A stretch of DNA of 64,000 bases from an uncultured Alphaproteobacteria bacterium. Lineage in GTDB: Bacteria > Pseudomonadota > Alphaproteobacteria > Caulobacterales > Parvularculaceae. Below, in pieces: positions 32,905-40,242 of this stretch. The stretch lies in assembly GCA_902826095.1 (NCBI GenBank), contig CADEDN010000007.1:62001-126000 (forward strand), in the 5' to 3' direction. Numbering within the stretch: position 1 is the first letter of the stretch; each line of letters begins with the position of its first letter. A program made the position numbers and the translations under genes. The notes beneath the pieces are model-generated. The model had not been told where the DNA came from. It searched no databases and worked only from the letters and a program-made list of their open reading frames with translations.

Positions 32905-34442
32905 GTCAATTCTTCCTCCCATTCGAGGTCGGCGGTTTCAGCAAGGCAGATTTCGGTGTGCATCGGTTCGTCGTCGGCTTGCGGAAAGTCGGTGCGGGTG
33001 TGGCCGCCGCGGCTTTCTTCCCGCATCAAGGCGCCTTGCGCGATCAGCTCCGCCGAGGCGAGCGCGCTTTTTAGCCCGCTCGTCATCAGCGGACTTTGAT
33101 TGAGATCATCAATCGTCTCAATGACGGCGGTCAGCGATTTCTCCGAGCGCAAAAGCGCGGCGCCTTTCGACATCGCCTTGCGGAGTTTCATCATCAAGGT
33201 CGGCTCGGCGGGTTTTGGCGCGAGCGCGAAGCGGTCCTCGGGCGCGGCGGCGTTCTTGCGCGGCGCAAGCCGCGCGGCTCTCAGCCGCTCGCCGATCGCC
33301 GCGCCGAAGACGACCGCCTCAAGGAGGGAATTCGAGGCGAGGCGATTGGCGCCGTGAACGCCGGTCGAGGCGACTTCGCCGACGGCGGAAAGCCCGTCGA
33401 GCGAGGCGCGGCCTTGCATGTCGGTCATGACGCCGCCCATGAGGTAATGCGCGGCCGGCGCGACCGGCATCGGGCTTGTGCGCGGATCAACGCCGTTGCG
33501 CTGACAGGCGGCGAAGACGGTCGGAAACTTCGCCGGGAACGCAGGCCCGATATGGCGCGCGTCAAGAAAGGCGCCGCGCTTTGCTTTCCGCTCGGCTTCG
33601 ACCGCTCTTGCGACGACGTCGCGCGGGGCGAGATCGCGGTCCTGGTGGTATTTCTGCATGAAGGGCTTGCCGTCGGCGTTGACGAGAACCGCGCCGTCGC
33701 CGCGCAAGGCTTCCGTCGCCAGCGGCGCAGGGTCCTCGCCGAAATCAAGCGCGGTCGGATGGAACTGCACGAATTCAGGATCGCGGATGACGGCGCCCGC
33801 GCGCGCCGCGAAAGCAAGGCCGTGTCCCTGCGCGGGTTTCGGGTTCGTCGTCACCGCATAGAGCCCGCCGAGCCCGCCGGTCGCGAGCACGGTCTCGGAC
33901 GCCTCCATGAGGACGCGCTCGCCGCGGTCGACGATGAAAGCGAGAACGCCGGCGACAGCGCCCTCGTCGTCGATCAGCAAATCCTCGACAACGACGCGTT
34001 CGAGAATTTCAATATGCGGCGCTTTCCTCGCAGCGTCGATGAGGGCGCGCATGATCTCCGCGCCCGCCTGATCGCCGGTCGCGTGGACGATGCGATGGCG
34101 GCAATGCGCGGCCTCGCGGCCGAGGATGTAATGTCCGGTCTCGTCGCGGTCGAATTTGACGCCGATCCGCGCGAGATCCTCGACCGCTTCAGCGCCGCCG
34201 AAGGCGAGAACGCGCGCAGCTTCAGGATCGACGAGGCCGGCGCCCGCCTCCATCGTGTCGGCGAAGTGAAGGTTCGGCGAATCATTCTCCCCGATCGCCG
34301 CCGCCATCCCGCCTTGCGCCCATGCGCTCGAAGCGTCCGCGCCCAGCGGGCGCGCGGTGATGACAGTCACAGGCCGGGGCGCGAGCTTCAGCGCCGTGTA
34401 GAGGCCCGCGACGCCCGCGCCGATGATGAGGATCGTGGTCAT
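32901..34442 (-). CDS. nadB: L-aspartate oxidase
   Basis: The 513-residue product has the N-terminal FAD dinucleotide-binding motif ILIIGAGVAGLY, SAWAQGGMAAAIGE, HRIVHATGDQAG, the succinate-dehydrogenase-like active-site stretch and VASTGVHGANRLASNSLLEAVVFG. It oxidises aspartate to iminoaspartate for NadA. The start at 34442 matches family N-termini. Two short relict copies of this start lie upstream at 34744 and 34950, separated by repeat elements, and the latter is 13 bp past the orf90 stop. The gene therefore appears to have been displaced about 500 bp from its operon position. Confidence 0.95.
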   Translation of the reverse strand: MTTILIIGAGVAGLYTALKLAPRPVTVITARPLGADASSAWAQGGMAAAIGENDSPNLHFADTMEAGAGLVDPEAARVLAFGGAEAVEDLARIGVKFDRDETGHYILGREAAHCRHRIVHATGDQAGAEIMRALIDAARKAPHIEILERVVVEDLLIDDEGAVAGVLAFIVDRGERVLMEASETVLATGGLGGLYAVTTNPKPAQGHGLAFAARAGAVIRDPEFVQFHPTALDFGEDPAPLATEALRGDGAVLVNADGKPFMQKYHQDRDLAPRDVVARAVEAERKAKRGAFLDARHIGPAFPAKFPTVFAACQRNGVDPRTSPMPVAPAAHYLMGGVMTDMQGRASLDGLSAVGEVASTGVHGANRLASNSLLEAVVFGAAIGERLRAARLAPRKNAAAPEDRFALAPKPAEPTLMMKLRKAMSKGAALLRSEKSLTAVIETIDDLNQSPLMTSGLKSALASAELIAQGALMREESRGGHTRTDFPQADDEPMHTEICLAETADLEWEEELT

Positions 34443-34456
34443 GCGGCCGACACGCT

Positions 34457-34591
34457 TGTCATCCCGCGCGCGCCGCAACACGAAGTGTTGCTGCGCAGAC
34501 GCGGGATCCGTCGCAGCTGAAGAGTTCTTGCGGCACGGGATCCCGCGTCTGCGGCGCACCGCTGCGCGCTGCGCCGCGCGCGGGATGACAA
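34457..34591. repeat. 135-bp MITE-like element, copy 2
   Basis: Terminal inverted repeats of 17 perfect bases (TTGTCATCCCGCGCGCG and complement) delimit an element of the same length and internal plan as 30058-30192, including the CAACAC/GTGTTG hairpin and GGATCC blocks. It begins 14 bp upstream of the nadB start, within the nad operon leader. Transcripts through it would fold into a long hairpin next to the nadB initiation region. Confidence 0.88.
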
Positions 34592-34612
34592 GACAAGTTC
34601 GAGCGGGAAAAA

Positions 34613-34713
34613 CGCCCCCTCAGTCACGCTTCGCGTGACAGCTCCCCCCTGCGCGCATTGCGCGCAATACTGCAAATCGCGCCTTCGGCGCGGGGCGGGG
34701 GAGCAAAGTCGCG
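34613..34713. repeat. Repeat family A, partial copy in the nad operon
   Basis: CGCCCCCTCAGTCACGC is followed by a GCTCCCCC hairpin half and the GGGGGAGCAAAG end. It is interrupted by a GCGCGCATTGCGCGC palindrome. It directly adjoins the first relict nadB start (34721-34744). Confidence 0.7.
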
Positions 34714-34720
34714 TTTCAAA

Positions 34721-34744
34721 GATGATGAGGATCGAGGATGTCAT
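34721..34744 (-). pseudogene. Relict nadB start (MTSSILII)
   Basis: On the minus strand an ATG at 34744 reads M-T-S-S-I-L-I-I before running into a family A repeat. The real nadB begins M-T-T-I-L-I-I-G-A. The shared block ATCCTCATCATC is identical. The fragment is only 24 bp, so homology rests on its agreement with both the real start and the second relict at 34950. Confidence 0.6.
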
Positions 34745-34754
34745 GCGCGGCATT

Positions 34755-34892
34755 GCTTTCTTCCCCCGCGACAGCGGGGGAAGTGTCGGCGAAGCCGACG
34801 AAGGGGGCTCTCTCCGCGAGAGCGGCCCTTGCGGCGGGAGCGCGCCCCCTCAGTCACGCTGCGCGCGACAGCTCCCCCGCAAGCGGGGGAGC
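34755..34892. repeat. Repeat family A copy between two relict nadB starts
   Basis: The element runs from GCTTTCTTCCCCCG to CGGGGGAGCGG with CCCCCTCAGTCACG inside, in the same orientation as copies 29802 and 40041. It is bracketed by GATGATGAGGAT repeats (34721 and 34927) that are the complement of the nadB 5' coding sequence. The remaining bases of the 520-bp gene-free stretch 34443-34962 hold only linkers. Confidence 0.8.
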
Positions 34893-34920
34893 GGAGATGA
34901 TGCGCTCGCCCTGGCTCCGT

Positions 34921-34950
34921 TGCGCCGATGATGAGGATGGGGGAGGTCAT
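34921..34950 (-). pseudogene. Relict nadB start (MTSPILIIGA), probable ancestral position
   Basis: On the minus strand an ATG at 34950 encodes M-T-S-P-I-L-I-I-G-A, matching the opening of NadB, and then diverges into repeat sequence. It lies 12 bp after the orf90 stop, which is normal operon spacing. This suggests nadB once started here before repeats were inserted after codon 10 and a complete copy was regenerated downstream. Confidence 0.65.
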
Positions 34951-34962
34951 TTTCGGCTGCAG

Positions 34963-35235
34963 CTAGGAACGGTGACGTCGATGGCGACTGGAAATCAGGT
35001 CATGGAAACTTCGTATCGAGACATACAAGCCAGCGACTCCCAACGCCGGCAACACGAGGCCTTTCATCATCAACGGGAAATTCGCTTGAAAGAGTTTGCA
35101 GATTGCGCTGCCAGACGGCGGTGAGCCTGCGAGATCGCCGGAACAACCCATTACGAGCGGCGGCAACATAAGCGCAATCACCAGCACGAATAGTGCAACA
35201 GCAATCGCGTCTACTAATTTCAGAATTGACTTCAC
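34963..35235 (-). CDS. Small membrane protein coupled to nadA (orf90)
   Basis: The 90-residue product has two hydrophobic segments (about residues 8-28 and 55-74) flanking a hydrophilic loop with two Cys, and a basic C-terminus (SSRHRRHRS). I do not recognise the family. Its GTG start overlaps the nadA stop (GTGA), which strongly implies it is translated and part of the nad operon, between nadA and nadB. A role in NAD-precursor handling or membrane association of NadA/NadB is only a guess. Confidence 0.65.
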   Translation of the reverse strand: MKSILKLVDAIAVALFVLVIALMLPPLVMGCSGDLAGSPPSGSAICKLFQANFPLMMKGLVLPALGVAGLYVSIRSFHDLISSRHRRHRS

Positions 35236-36344
35236 GCCCGCGCCTCGACCGCCAGCACCTGCGGCGCTTTCGCATGCGTGTACATCGACTGGCGCGTCAG
35301 GGGGAGCGCGATCATCCGCTCGATCGCCGCGCGGGCCCGCGTTGAAATTTCCGGATCAATGAGAATTTCATGCTGCATCGTCTGCAGCGAGCGCAAAATC
35401 TTCGTCAGGGTGATCCGCTTCATGTGCGGGCAGAGATTGCAGGGCCGGACGAAATTCACCTTCGGATTTTCGAGGCTGACATTGTCCGACATCGAGCATT
35501 CGGTGATGAGAACGACCTTGTCCGGCTGGTGGCGCTTGACGAAATTCGACATGCCGCTGGTCGAGCCGGCGAAATCGGCTTCGGCGAGAACGTCGGGCGG
35601 GCATTCGGGATGCGCGAGCACGATGATTCCGGGATTTCCATCGCGCAATTCGCGGATGTCGTCCACGGTGAAACGCTCATGGACTTCGCAAGCGCCCGCC
35701 CAGGTGACGATCTTCACATCCGTCATCGCCGCGACGTTCTTTGCAAGATACTGGTCGGGGATCAAGATGACGATATCCGAATTCCATTCCTTCGCCGCCC
35801 ATTCGACGATCTCGACCGCGTTCGACGAGGTGCAGCAGATGTCGGTCTCGGCTTTGACGTCGGCTGACGTATTCACATAGGTGACGACCGGCGCCCCCTT
35901 ATATTTCTGTTTCATGAGGCGCACGTCGGCGCCGGTGATCGACGAGGCGAGCGAGCAGCCGGCCGCCAGGTCGGGGATGAGGACGGTTTTTTCCGGGCAG
36001 AGAATTTTCGACGTCTCGGCCATGAAATGAACGCCCGCCTGGACGATCACTTTCGCGTCCGTCGCCGCCGCCTGCTTGGCGAGCTGCAAACTGTCGCCGG
36101 CGAAATCGCCGACGCCGAAATAGATTTCCGGCGTCATGTAATTGTGGGCGAGGATGACCGCGTTCTTCTCGCGCTTGAGGTCGTTGATCGCGGCGATCAA
36201 AGGCGCGTGGAGGCGCCATTCGGCCGGCGTGATCAGCTTCTCGACTTTTGCGTAGAGAGCGTCCGTCTTCGCCGCGACTTCGGCTGTGTAGGGGAGATCG
36301 CCCGCCTTCGCCGGTTTGCTGCGCGCAAATTCCAGTATGGTCAT
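35232..36344 (-). CDS. nadA: Quinolinate synthase
   Basis: The 370-residue product condenses iminoaspartate with dihydroxyacetone phosphate to quinolinate on a [4Fe-4S] cluster. It shows [49 protein letters not shown] (first cluster Cys), [19 protein letters not shown] and the late [15 protein letters not shown]. The ATG at 36344 follows GGGAGA. It is the first gene of the operon nadA-orf90-nadB-nadC, with a palindromic operator candidate immediately upstream. Confidence 0.96.
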   Translation of the reverse strand: MTILEFARSKPAKAGDLPYTAEVAAKTDALYAKVEKLITPAEWRLHAPLIAAINDLKREKNAVILAHNYMTPEIYFGVGDFAGDSLQLAKQAAATDAKVIVQAGVHFMAETSKILCPEKTVLIPDLAAGCSLASSITGADVRLMKQKYKGAPVVTYVNTSADVKAETDICCTSSNAVEIVEWAAKEWNSDIVILIPDQYLAKNVAAMTDVKIVTWAGACEVHERFTVDDIRELRDGNPGIIVLAHPECPPDVLAEADFAGSTSGMSNFVKRHQPDKVVLITECSMSDNVSLENPKVNFVRPCNLCPHMKRITLTKILRSLQTMQHEILIDPEISTRARAAIERMIALPLTRQSMYTHAKAPQVLAVEARA

Positions 36345-36368
36345 GGTCGTCTCCCGATCCGCCCAATT

Positions 36369-36387
36369 TATGCTCAGATAGAGCATA
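36369..36387 (-). promoter_or_regulatory. Palindromic operator upstream of nadA (candidate NadQ site)
   Basis: A perfect inverted repeat TATGCTC-AGATA-GAGCATA lies 25 bp upstream of the nadA ATG in an AT-rich island. A NadQ-family regulator gene is present in the window (40243-41274), and that family is predicted by comparative genomics to repress nad genes in alphaproteobacteria. Binding here is inferred from position and symmetry. Confidence 0.6.
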
Positions 36388-36553
36388 TATGGGACGGAAA
36401 AAATCGCCCGCAATGGGGGCGACGGCTGAGCATCGCGCCGCGAGCGGCGGAGGTCAACCGCTTCCCGGCGATACGGCCTTGGCTTCCGGGCCGGCGCCCC
36501 CTAGCTAAGCCGGCCCCGAAGAGAGGAGACAGGACGGCGCGCCGTCCAACCCA

Positions 36554-37855
36554 ATGGAACTTGCTATTCTTCTGGCGCTTTTTCTGATCAACGGCCTGTT
36601 CGCCATGTCGGAAATGGCGCTTGTCTCGTCCAAGCAAGCGCGCCTCAAGGCGCGGGCGGACGCCGGGGACAAGGGCGCCGCGTCGGCGATCGCGCTTCTT
36701 GACGATCCCTCGCGGCTTTTGTCCGCCGTGCAGATCGGCATCACGCTTGTCGGGGTGTTCGCCGGCGCCTATGGCGCGGCGGCGTTTTCGGACGACCTTG
36801 CGCCGATCCTCGCCGAGGCGTTTCCGCGTTTCGCCGCGCGCGCCGACGAGGCCGCTTTCGCGATCGTCGTCGTCATCATCACCTATTTTTCGCTCGTCGT
36901 CGGCGAACTCGTGCCGAAGCGGATCGCGCTCGCCGCGCCCGAACTCATCGCCTCGTTCGCCGCGCGGCCGATGCGCGTTATCGCCTTCCTCGCGCATCCC
37001 GCCGTGTCGCTGCTTCGTCTTTCGACGGAAGGCGTCATCGCGGCGCTCGGCCTCTCGCGCGTGAAGCCAGAGCAAGTGTCGGAGGAAGAAATCCTTCACT
37101 TGGTCGCCGAAGGCGCGACCTCGGGCGCGATCGGCGCCGAAGAGCGCGAGATGATCGAGGGCGTCCTTGATCTTCCCGACCGCAATGTGCGCTCGATCAT
37201 GACGCCGCGCACCGAGGTCGTCTGGGTCGACGCCGCCTCGCCGCCGGCCGAGACCTTGAAGGAGATCGCGGCGAGCGGGCATTCGCGCTTTCCGGTGGTG
37301 CGCGTCGACGCCGACGAGGTGATCGGCATTGTTCAGACCAAGGATCTTCTATGCCGCCTCACCGCGACCGGCGCGATCGATCTCGACAAGGCGATGCGCA
37401 AGCCCGTCTTCGTGCCGGAGACATTGTCGGTCGCGACGCTCCTTGACGCGCTGGCGCATTCGGAAGTCAGGATGGCGATCGTGCTTGACGAGCACGGCGA
37501 TTTCGCCGGCATCGTCACCGCGGCGGACATGCTGGGCGCGATCGCCGGCGCCAAGGCGTTTTCGCCGGCCGACAGGCTCGGCCCCGCCGTCCGCCGCGAG
37601 GACGGCTCCTGGTTCATCGACGGCATGACGCCGGTCGAGGAATTCGAGCGCCTCGTCGGCGCCAAGGGATTTGTCGATCCGGAAAATTATTCGACGGTCG
37701 CGGGCCTCGTCGTCCACGCGCTGCAGCGCATCGCGCAGACTGGCGACATCATCGCGGTGAGAACCCTGAAATTCGAAGTCGCCGACATGGACGGAAGGCG
37801 CATCGACAAGGTGATCGTCACGGTCAGCGAAGCGGAAGACGAAACGGTGATTTGA
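36554..37855 (+). CDS. CNNM/CorC-type membrane protein with CBS pair
   Basis: The 433-residue product has an N-terminal CNNM (DUF21) transmembrane domain (LLALFLINGLFAMSEMALVSS and three more helices), then two CBS domains (IMTPRTEVVWVDA, VPETLSVATLLDAL) and a C-terminal CorC_HlyC transporter-associated domain (STVAGLVVHALQRI). Such proteins are annotated as hemolysin-family but are linked to Mg2+/Co2+ efflux or homeostasis. The conserved GELVPKRIAL is present. The stop touches the convergent metallo-hydrolase gene. Confidence 0.9.
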   Translation: MELAILLALFLINGLFAMSEMALVSSKQARLKARADAGDKGAASAIALLDDPSRLLSAVQIGITLVGVFAGAYGAAAFSDDLAPILAEAFPRFAARADEAAFAIVVVIITYFSLVVGELVPKRIALAAPELIASFAARPMRVIAFLAHPAVSLLRLSTEGVIAALGLSRVKPEQVSEEEILHLVAEGATSGAIGAEEREMIEGVLDLPDRNVRSIMTPRTEVVWVDAASPPAETLKEIAASGHSRFPVVRVDADEVIGIVQTKDLLCRLTATGAIDLDKAMRKPVFVPETLSVATLLDALAHSEVRMAIVLDEHGDFAGIVTAADMLGAIAGAKAFSPADRLGPAVRREDGSWFIDGMTPVEEFERLVGAKGFVDPENYSTVAGLVVHALQRIAQTGDIIAVRTLKFEVADMDGRRIDKVIVTVSEAEDETVI

Positions 37856-38665
37856 TCAATCAATCTCGCGCGTTTCGCCGGGATCGGTGAAGGCGTCGCC
37901 GCCGAGGTCGGCCCTTGTCGCATCGCCCTTGCCGGTCGCCGTCGCCGGCACGTGGACGCCGATTGATTGCGCGGCGCGGATGACATCCTTCAGGATCGTG
38001 CGCCCGCTCTCTTCCATGTGCCACCAATAAGGCGGGAAGGCGGCGTCATGCTTTTTGGCGGCGAAGTGCTCCTTGTGGCGCTCGAAATTCGCCATGACGG
38101 AGCCGGCGTCGCCGAAGTGAATGACGGTGGTCTTGTCGTCGAGCGTCACGCGCCAGGAATAGTTCTGGACGTCTTTCAGATCGCCAGCGTGCAAGACGGA
38201 AACGACGTCGATGTCGATCGCGCCGATTTTGAAACGCCGCGCCTTGTCCTCGGGCGCCATGTCGATCGCCCTGACGCGCTCAAGGATCGGATCGTCGTCG
38301 GCGACTCCGGCGGCGAGCATGGCGAGGCGCGCCTGCTCCGGCGCAAAAAGGACGACGCCGCCTTGCGCGCGCAAAAACGCAATCATCCGCTCAGGGAGGA
38401 AGTGATCGCCATGGATGTGACTGACGAAAACGGCGTCGATCCCGTCATAAGGCGCGACGCCCGCCATCATCGCGTCGCGCATCGCGGCCGGGACGCTCGC
38501 ATAGTCTCCATAATTGTCCTGATAGAAGGCGTCGAATAGGACCTTCGTCTCGCCGCGCGCGACCATCACGCCCGCATTGCCGAGATAGGTCGCGCGGGCT
38601 GGATCGTGGGCGTAGGCCGGCGCCGCCGCGGCAGCAAGAATCGCTGAAAAGAGGAGCGCGCGCAT
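37856..38665 (-). CDS. Secreted metallo-beta-lactamase-fold hydrolase
   Basis: The 269-residue product has a signal peptide (LLFSAILAAAAAPAYA) and an MBL fold with the metal motif SHIHGDHF, a later VLHAGDLKDV, and FGDAGSVMANF. The YLGNAGVMV opening resembles UlaG-like MBL proteins. It lacks features of a true beta-lactamase, so a phosphodiester or lactone substrate is as likely. GAGGAAACA precedes the ATG. Its stop directly adjoins the convergent CNNM gene. Confidence 0.85.
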   Translation of the reverse strand: MRALLFSAILAAAAAPAYAHDPARATYLGNAGVMVARGETKVLFDAFYQDNYGDYASVPAAMRDAMMAGVAPYDGIDAVFVSHIHGDHFLPERMIAFLRAQGGVVLFAPEQARLAMLAAGVADDDPILERVRAIDMAPEDKARRFKIGAIDIDVVSVLHAGDLKDVQNYSWRVTLDDKTTVIHFGDAGSVMANFERHKEHFAAKKHDAAFPPYWWHMEESGRTILKDVIRAAQSIGVHVPATATGKGDATRADLGGDAFTDPGETREID

Positions 38666-38742
38666 TGTTTCCTCGCTATTGACGATCGGCGCAGGATAGC
38701 GTGCCGCTTCAGTCGCGCAATCCGCGCGGCCCGGCGGGAGCT

Positions 38743-39177
38743 ATGGCGATGCTCAGCGGCGATCTTGCCCTTGCTCTTTCCGCCGCCTTCGCCGGCGCCG
38801 CGATCTACATCAACATCGCTGAGCATCCGGCGCGCATGGGACTCGACGATCGGGCGCTGCTCGCGCAGTGGAAGCCGAGCTATGCGCGCGGCTTCGCCAT
38901 GCAAGCGACGCTCGCGGTCGTCTCCGGACTATTGGCGCTCGCCGCCTATGTCGAAACGAAAGGCTGGCTCTGGCTCGCCGGCGCCGCTTTCATTCTCGCG
39001 AACTGGCCGTTCACCTTGCTGGTCATCATGCCGACCAATCACCGGCTGAAAGCGATCGAGCCGGACGCGGCCGGGCCGGAGAGCCGCCGGCTGTTGGTCA
39101 AATGGGGCGTGCTGCATGGCGTGCGCAGCGTCCTCGGGACGATCGCGACCTTGATCTTCGTCGCCGCGCCGTCCTGA
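38743..39177 (+). CDS. DUF1772 family membrane protein
   Basis: The 144-residue product has four predicted helices and the DUF1772 (anthrone-oxygenase-like) pattern: FAGAAIYINIAEHPARM, WKPSYARGFAMQATLAVV, NWPFTLLVIMPTNHRLKAIEP and WGVLHGVRSVLGTIATLIF. The start at 38743 follows GGGAG. It lies just upstream of an ArsR/AHSA1 pair on the same strand, a setting often seen for this family. Confidence 0.8.
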   Translation: MAMLSGDLALALSAAFAGAAIYINIAEHPARMGLDDRALLAQWKPSYARGFAMQATLAVVSGLLALAAYVETKGWLWLAGAAFILANWPFTLLVIMPTNHRLKAIEPDAAGPESRRLLVKWGVLHGVRSVLGTIATLIFVAAPS

Positions 39178-39231
39178 CCGGAATTCCCCAGAGACGGGAA
39201 CCGTACAACCTCGGCCCAAAAATTCTTGTCC

Positions 39232-39282
39232 GTAAGCCTTGACTTACCAAATGACCGTCCATATACGTAAGCCATGACTTAC
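39232..39282 (+). promoter_or_regulatory. arsR-type promoter with two GTAAG-N6-CTTAC operators; leaderless start
   Basis: TTGACT (39239-39244) and TATACG (39262-39267) are separated by 17 nt, and the expected transcription start is the A of the ATG at 39274. Two copies of GTAAGCC-WTGA-CTTAC (39232-39247 and 39267-39282) overlap the -35 and the start codon respectively, 35 bp apart. No Shine-Dalgarno is present. This is a compact autorepression design. Confidence 0.65.
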
Positions 39283-39579
39283 GGAACGATGATCGAAGCG
39301 CTGGGACCGCCGACCCGAAGGGCGATTTTTGAAAAGCTCGCCGCGGGACCGTCCTCGGTCGGCGCGCTCGCCAAAGGGATGCCGGTTTCGCGGCCGGCGG
39401 TGTCGCAGCATTTGAAGGCGCTGAAAGACGCCGGCCTCGTCGTCGAGGCGCGGCGCGGCGCGGCGCGCATTTACAGCGTCGATCCGAAATCCGTCGCCGC
39501 GCTTCGCGATTATTTCGACCGCTTCTGGGATGTCGCGCTCGACGCCTACAGACGATCGCTTGAGGGAGGTGACGCGTGA
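39274..39579 (+). CDS. ArsR-family transcriptional regulator
   Basis: The 101-residue product is a winged-helix regulator of the ArsR/SmtB superfamily: IEALGPPTRRAIFEKLA, SVGALAKGMPVSRPAVSQHLKAL as the recognition region, and a wing RRGAARIYSV. No metal-binding Cys cluster is present. It belongs to the subgroup paired with AHSA1/SRPBCC genes. The gene overlaps the next one by 4 bp (GTGA), and its start codon lies inside one of its own operator-like repeats. Confidence 0.9.
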   Translation: MTYGTMIEALGPPTRRAIFEKLAAGPSSVGALAKGMPVSRPAVSQHLKALKDAGLVVEARRGAARIYSVDPKSVAALRDYFDRFWDVALDAYRRSLEGGDA

Positions 39580-40031
39580 AGGAATATAGACCCGGCGCCG
39601 TCGCGCCCATCGTGAAGACGCTGTCCTTGAAGGCGTCGCCCGAACGCGCCTTCGCGCATTTCACCGACAAGATCGGCGTTTGGTGGCCGCTCGCCGAGCA
39701 TTCGCTGTCACACGATCAGGCGCGCGGTCTCGTCTTTGAAGCGCGAAGCGGCGGACGCATCTACGAAATCGAAGCCAGCGGTCGGATGCGCGAATGGGGC
39801 CGCGTCAAGGAATGCGATCCGCCGCGCCGGCTTGTCTTCTCATGGGTGCTCGAAAACCCGGCCGAGGCGACAGAGATCGAAGTGACTTTCGCGAATGACG
39901 GCCGAGGCGGAACGAATTTCACGCTTGTCCATCGCGGCTGGCTTGAAACAAAATCCGCCGCCGAACGCCGCGGGATGTGCGAGAATGGCTGGGCGCCGGT
40001 GCTCGACAATTATCGGCGGGGGCTTGCATGA
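39576..40031 (+). CDS. SRPBCC (AHSA1-type) domain protein
   Basis: The 151-residue product has the Activator-of-Hsp90-ATPase-homologue fold: VKTLSLKASPERAFAHFTDKIGVWWPL, GRIYEIEASGRMREWGRV and FTLVHRGWLE. It is coupled to the upstream regulator by a GTGA overlap. ArsR-AHSA1 pairs are widespread; the small-molecule ligand is unknown. A family A repeat begins 10 bp after the stop. Confidence 0.88.
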   Translation: MKEYRPGAVAPIVKTLSLKASPERAFAHFTDKIGVWWPLAEHSLSHDQARGLVFEARSGGRIYEIEASGRMREWGRVKECDPPRRLVFSWVLENPAEATEIEVTFANDGRGGTNFTLVHRGWLETKSAAERRGMCENGWAPVLDNYRRGLA

Positions 40032-40040
40032 GTTCCGCCG

Positions 40041-40176
40041 CGCCTTTCCTCCCCCGCTTGCGGGGGAGGTGGCCCGCAGGGCCGGAGGGGGGTCGTCACA
40101 AGCGATTGCGCTCGCCGAACGGGCCCCCTCAGTCCGCTTCGCGGACAGCTCCCCCGCAAGCGGGGGAGCAAAGGCG
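40041..40176. repeat. Repeat family A, copy 2 (136 bp)
   Basis: CGCCTTT and AAAGGCG ends match copy 1. Two CTCCCCCGCTTGCGGGGGAG hairpins and CCCCCTCAGTCCG are inside. It fills most of the 211-bp gap between the AHSA1 gene and the convergent nadQ stop and may act as a bidirectional terminator. Confidence 0.88.
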
Positions 40177-40242
40177 CACAAATGATGTCCTTTACGGGCG
40201 ACCCAATCAGGGTGCAGCGACCTTGAACCTGTCGGCGCAAAT

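Noticed and set aside
33096-34520. 474-codon plus-strand frame
   Set aside because: It is antisense to nadB, whose motifs are unambiguous.
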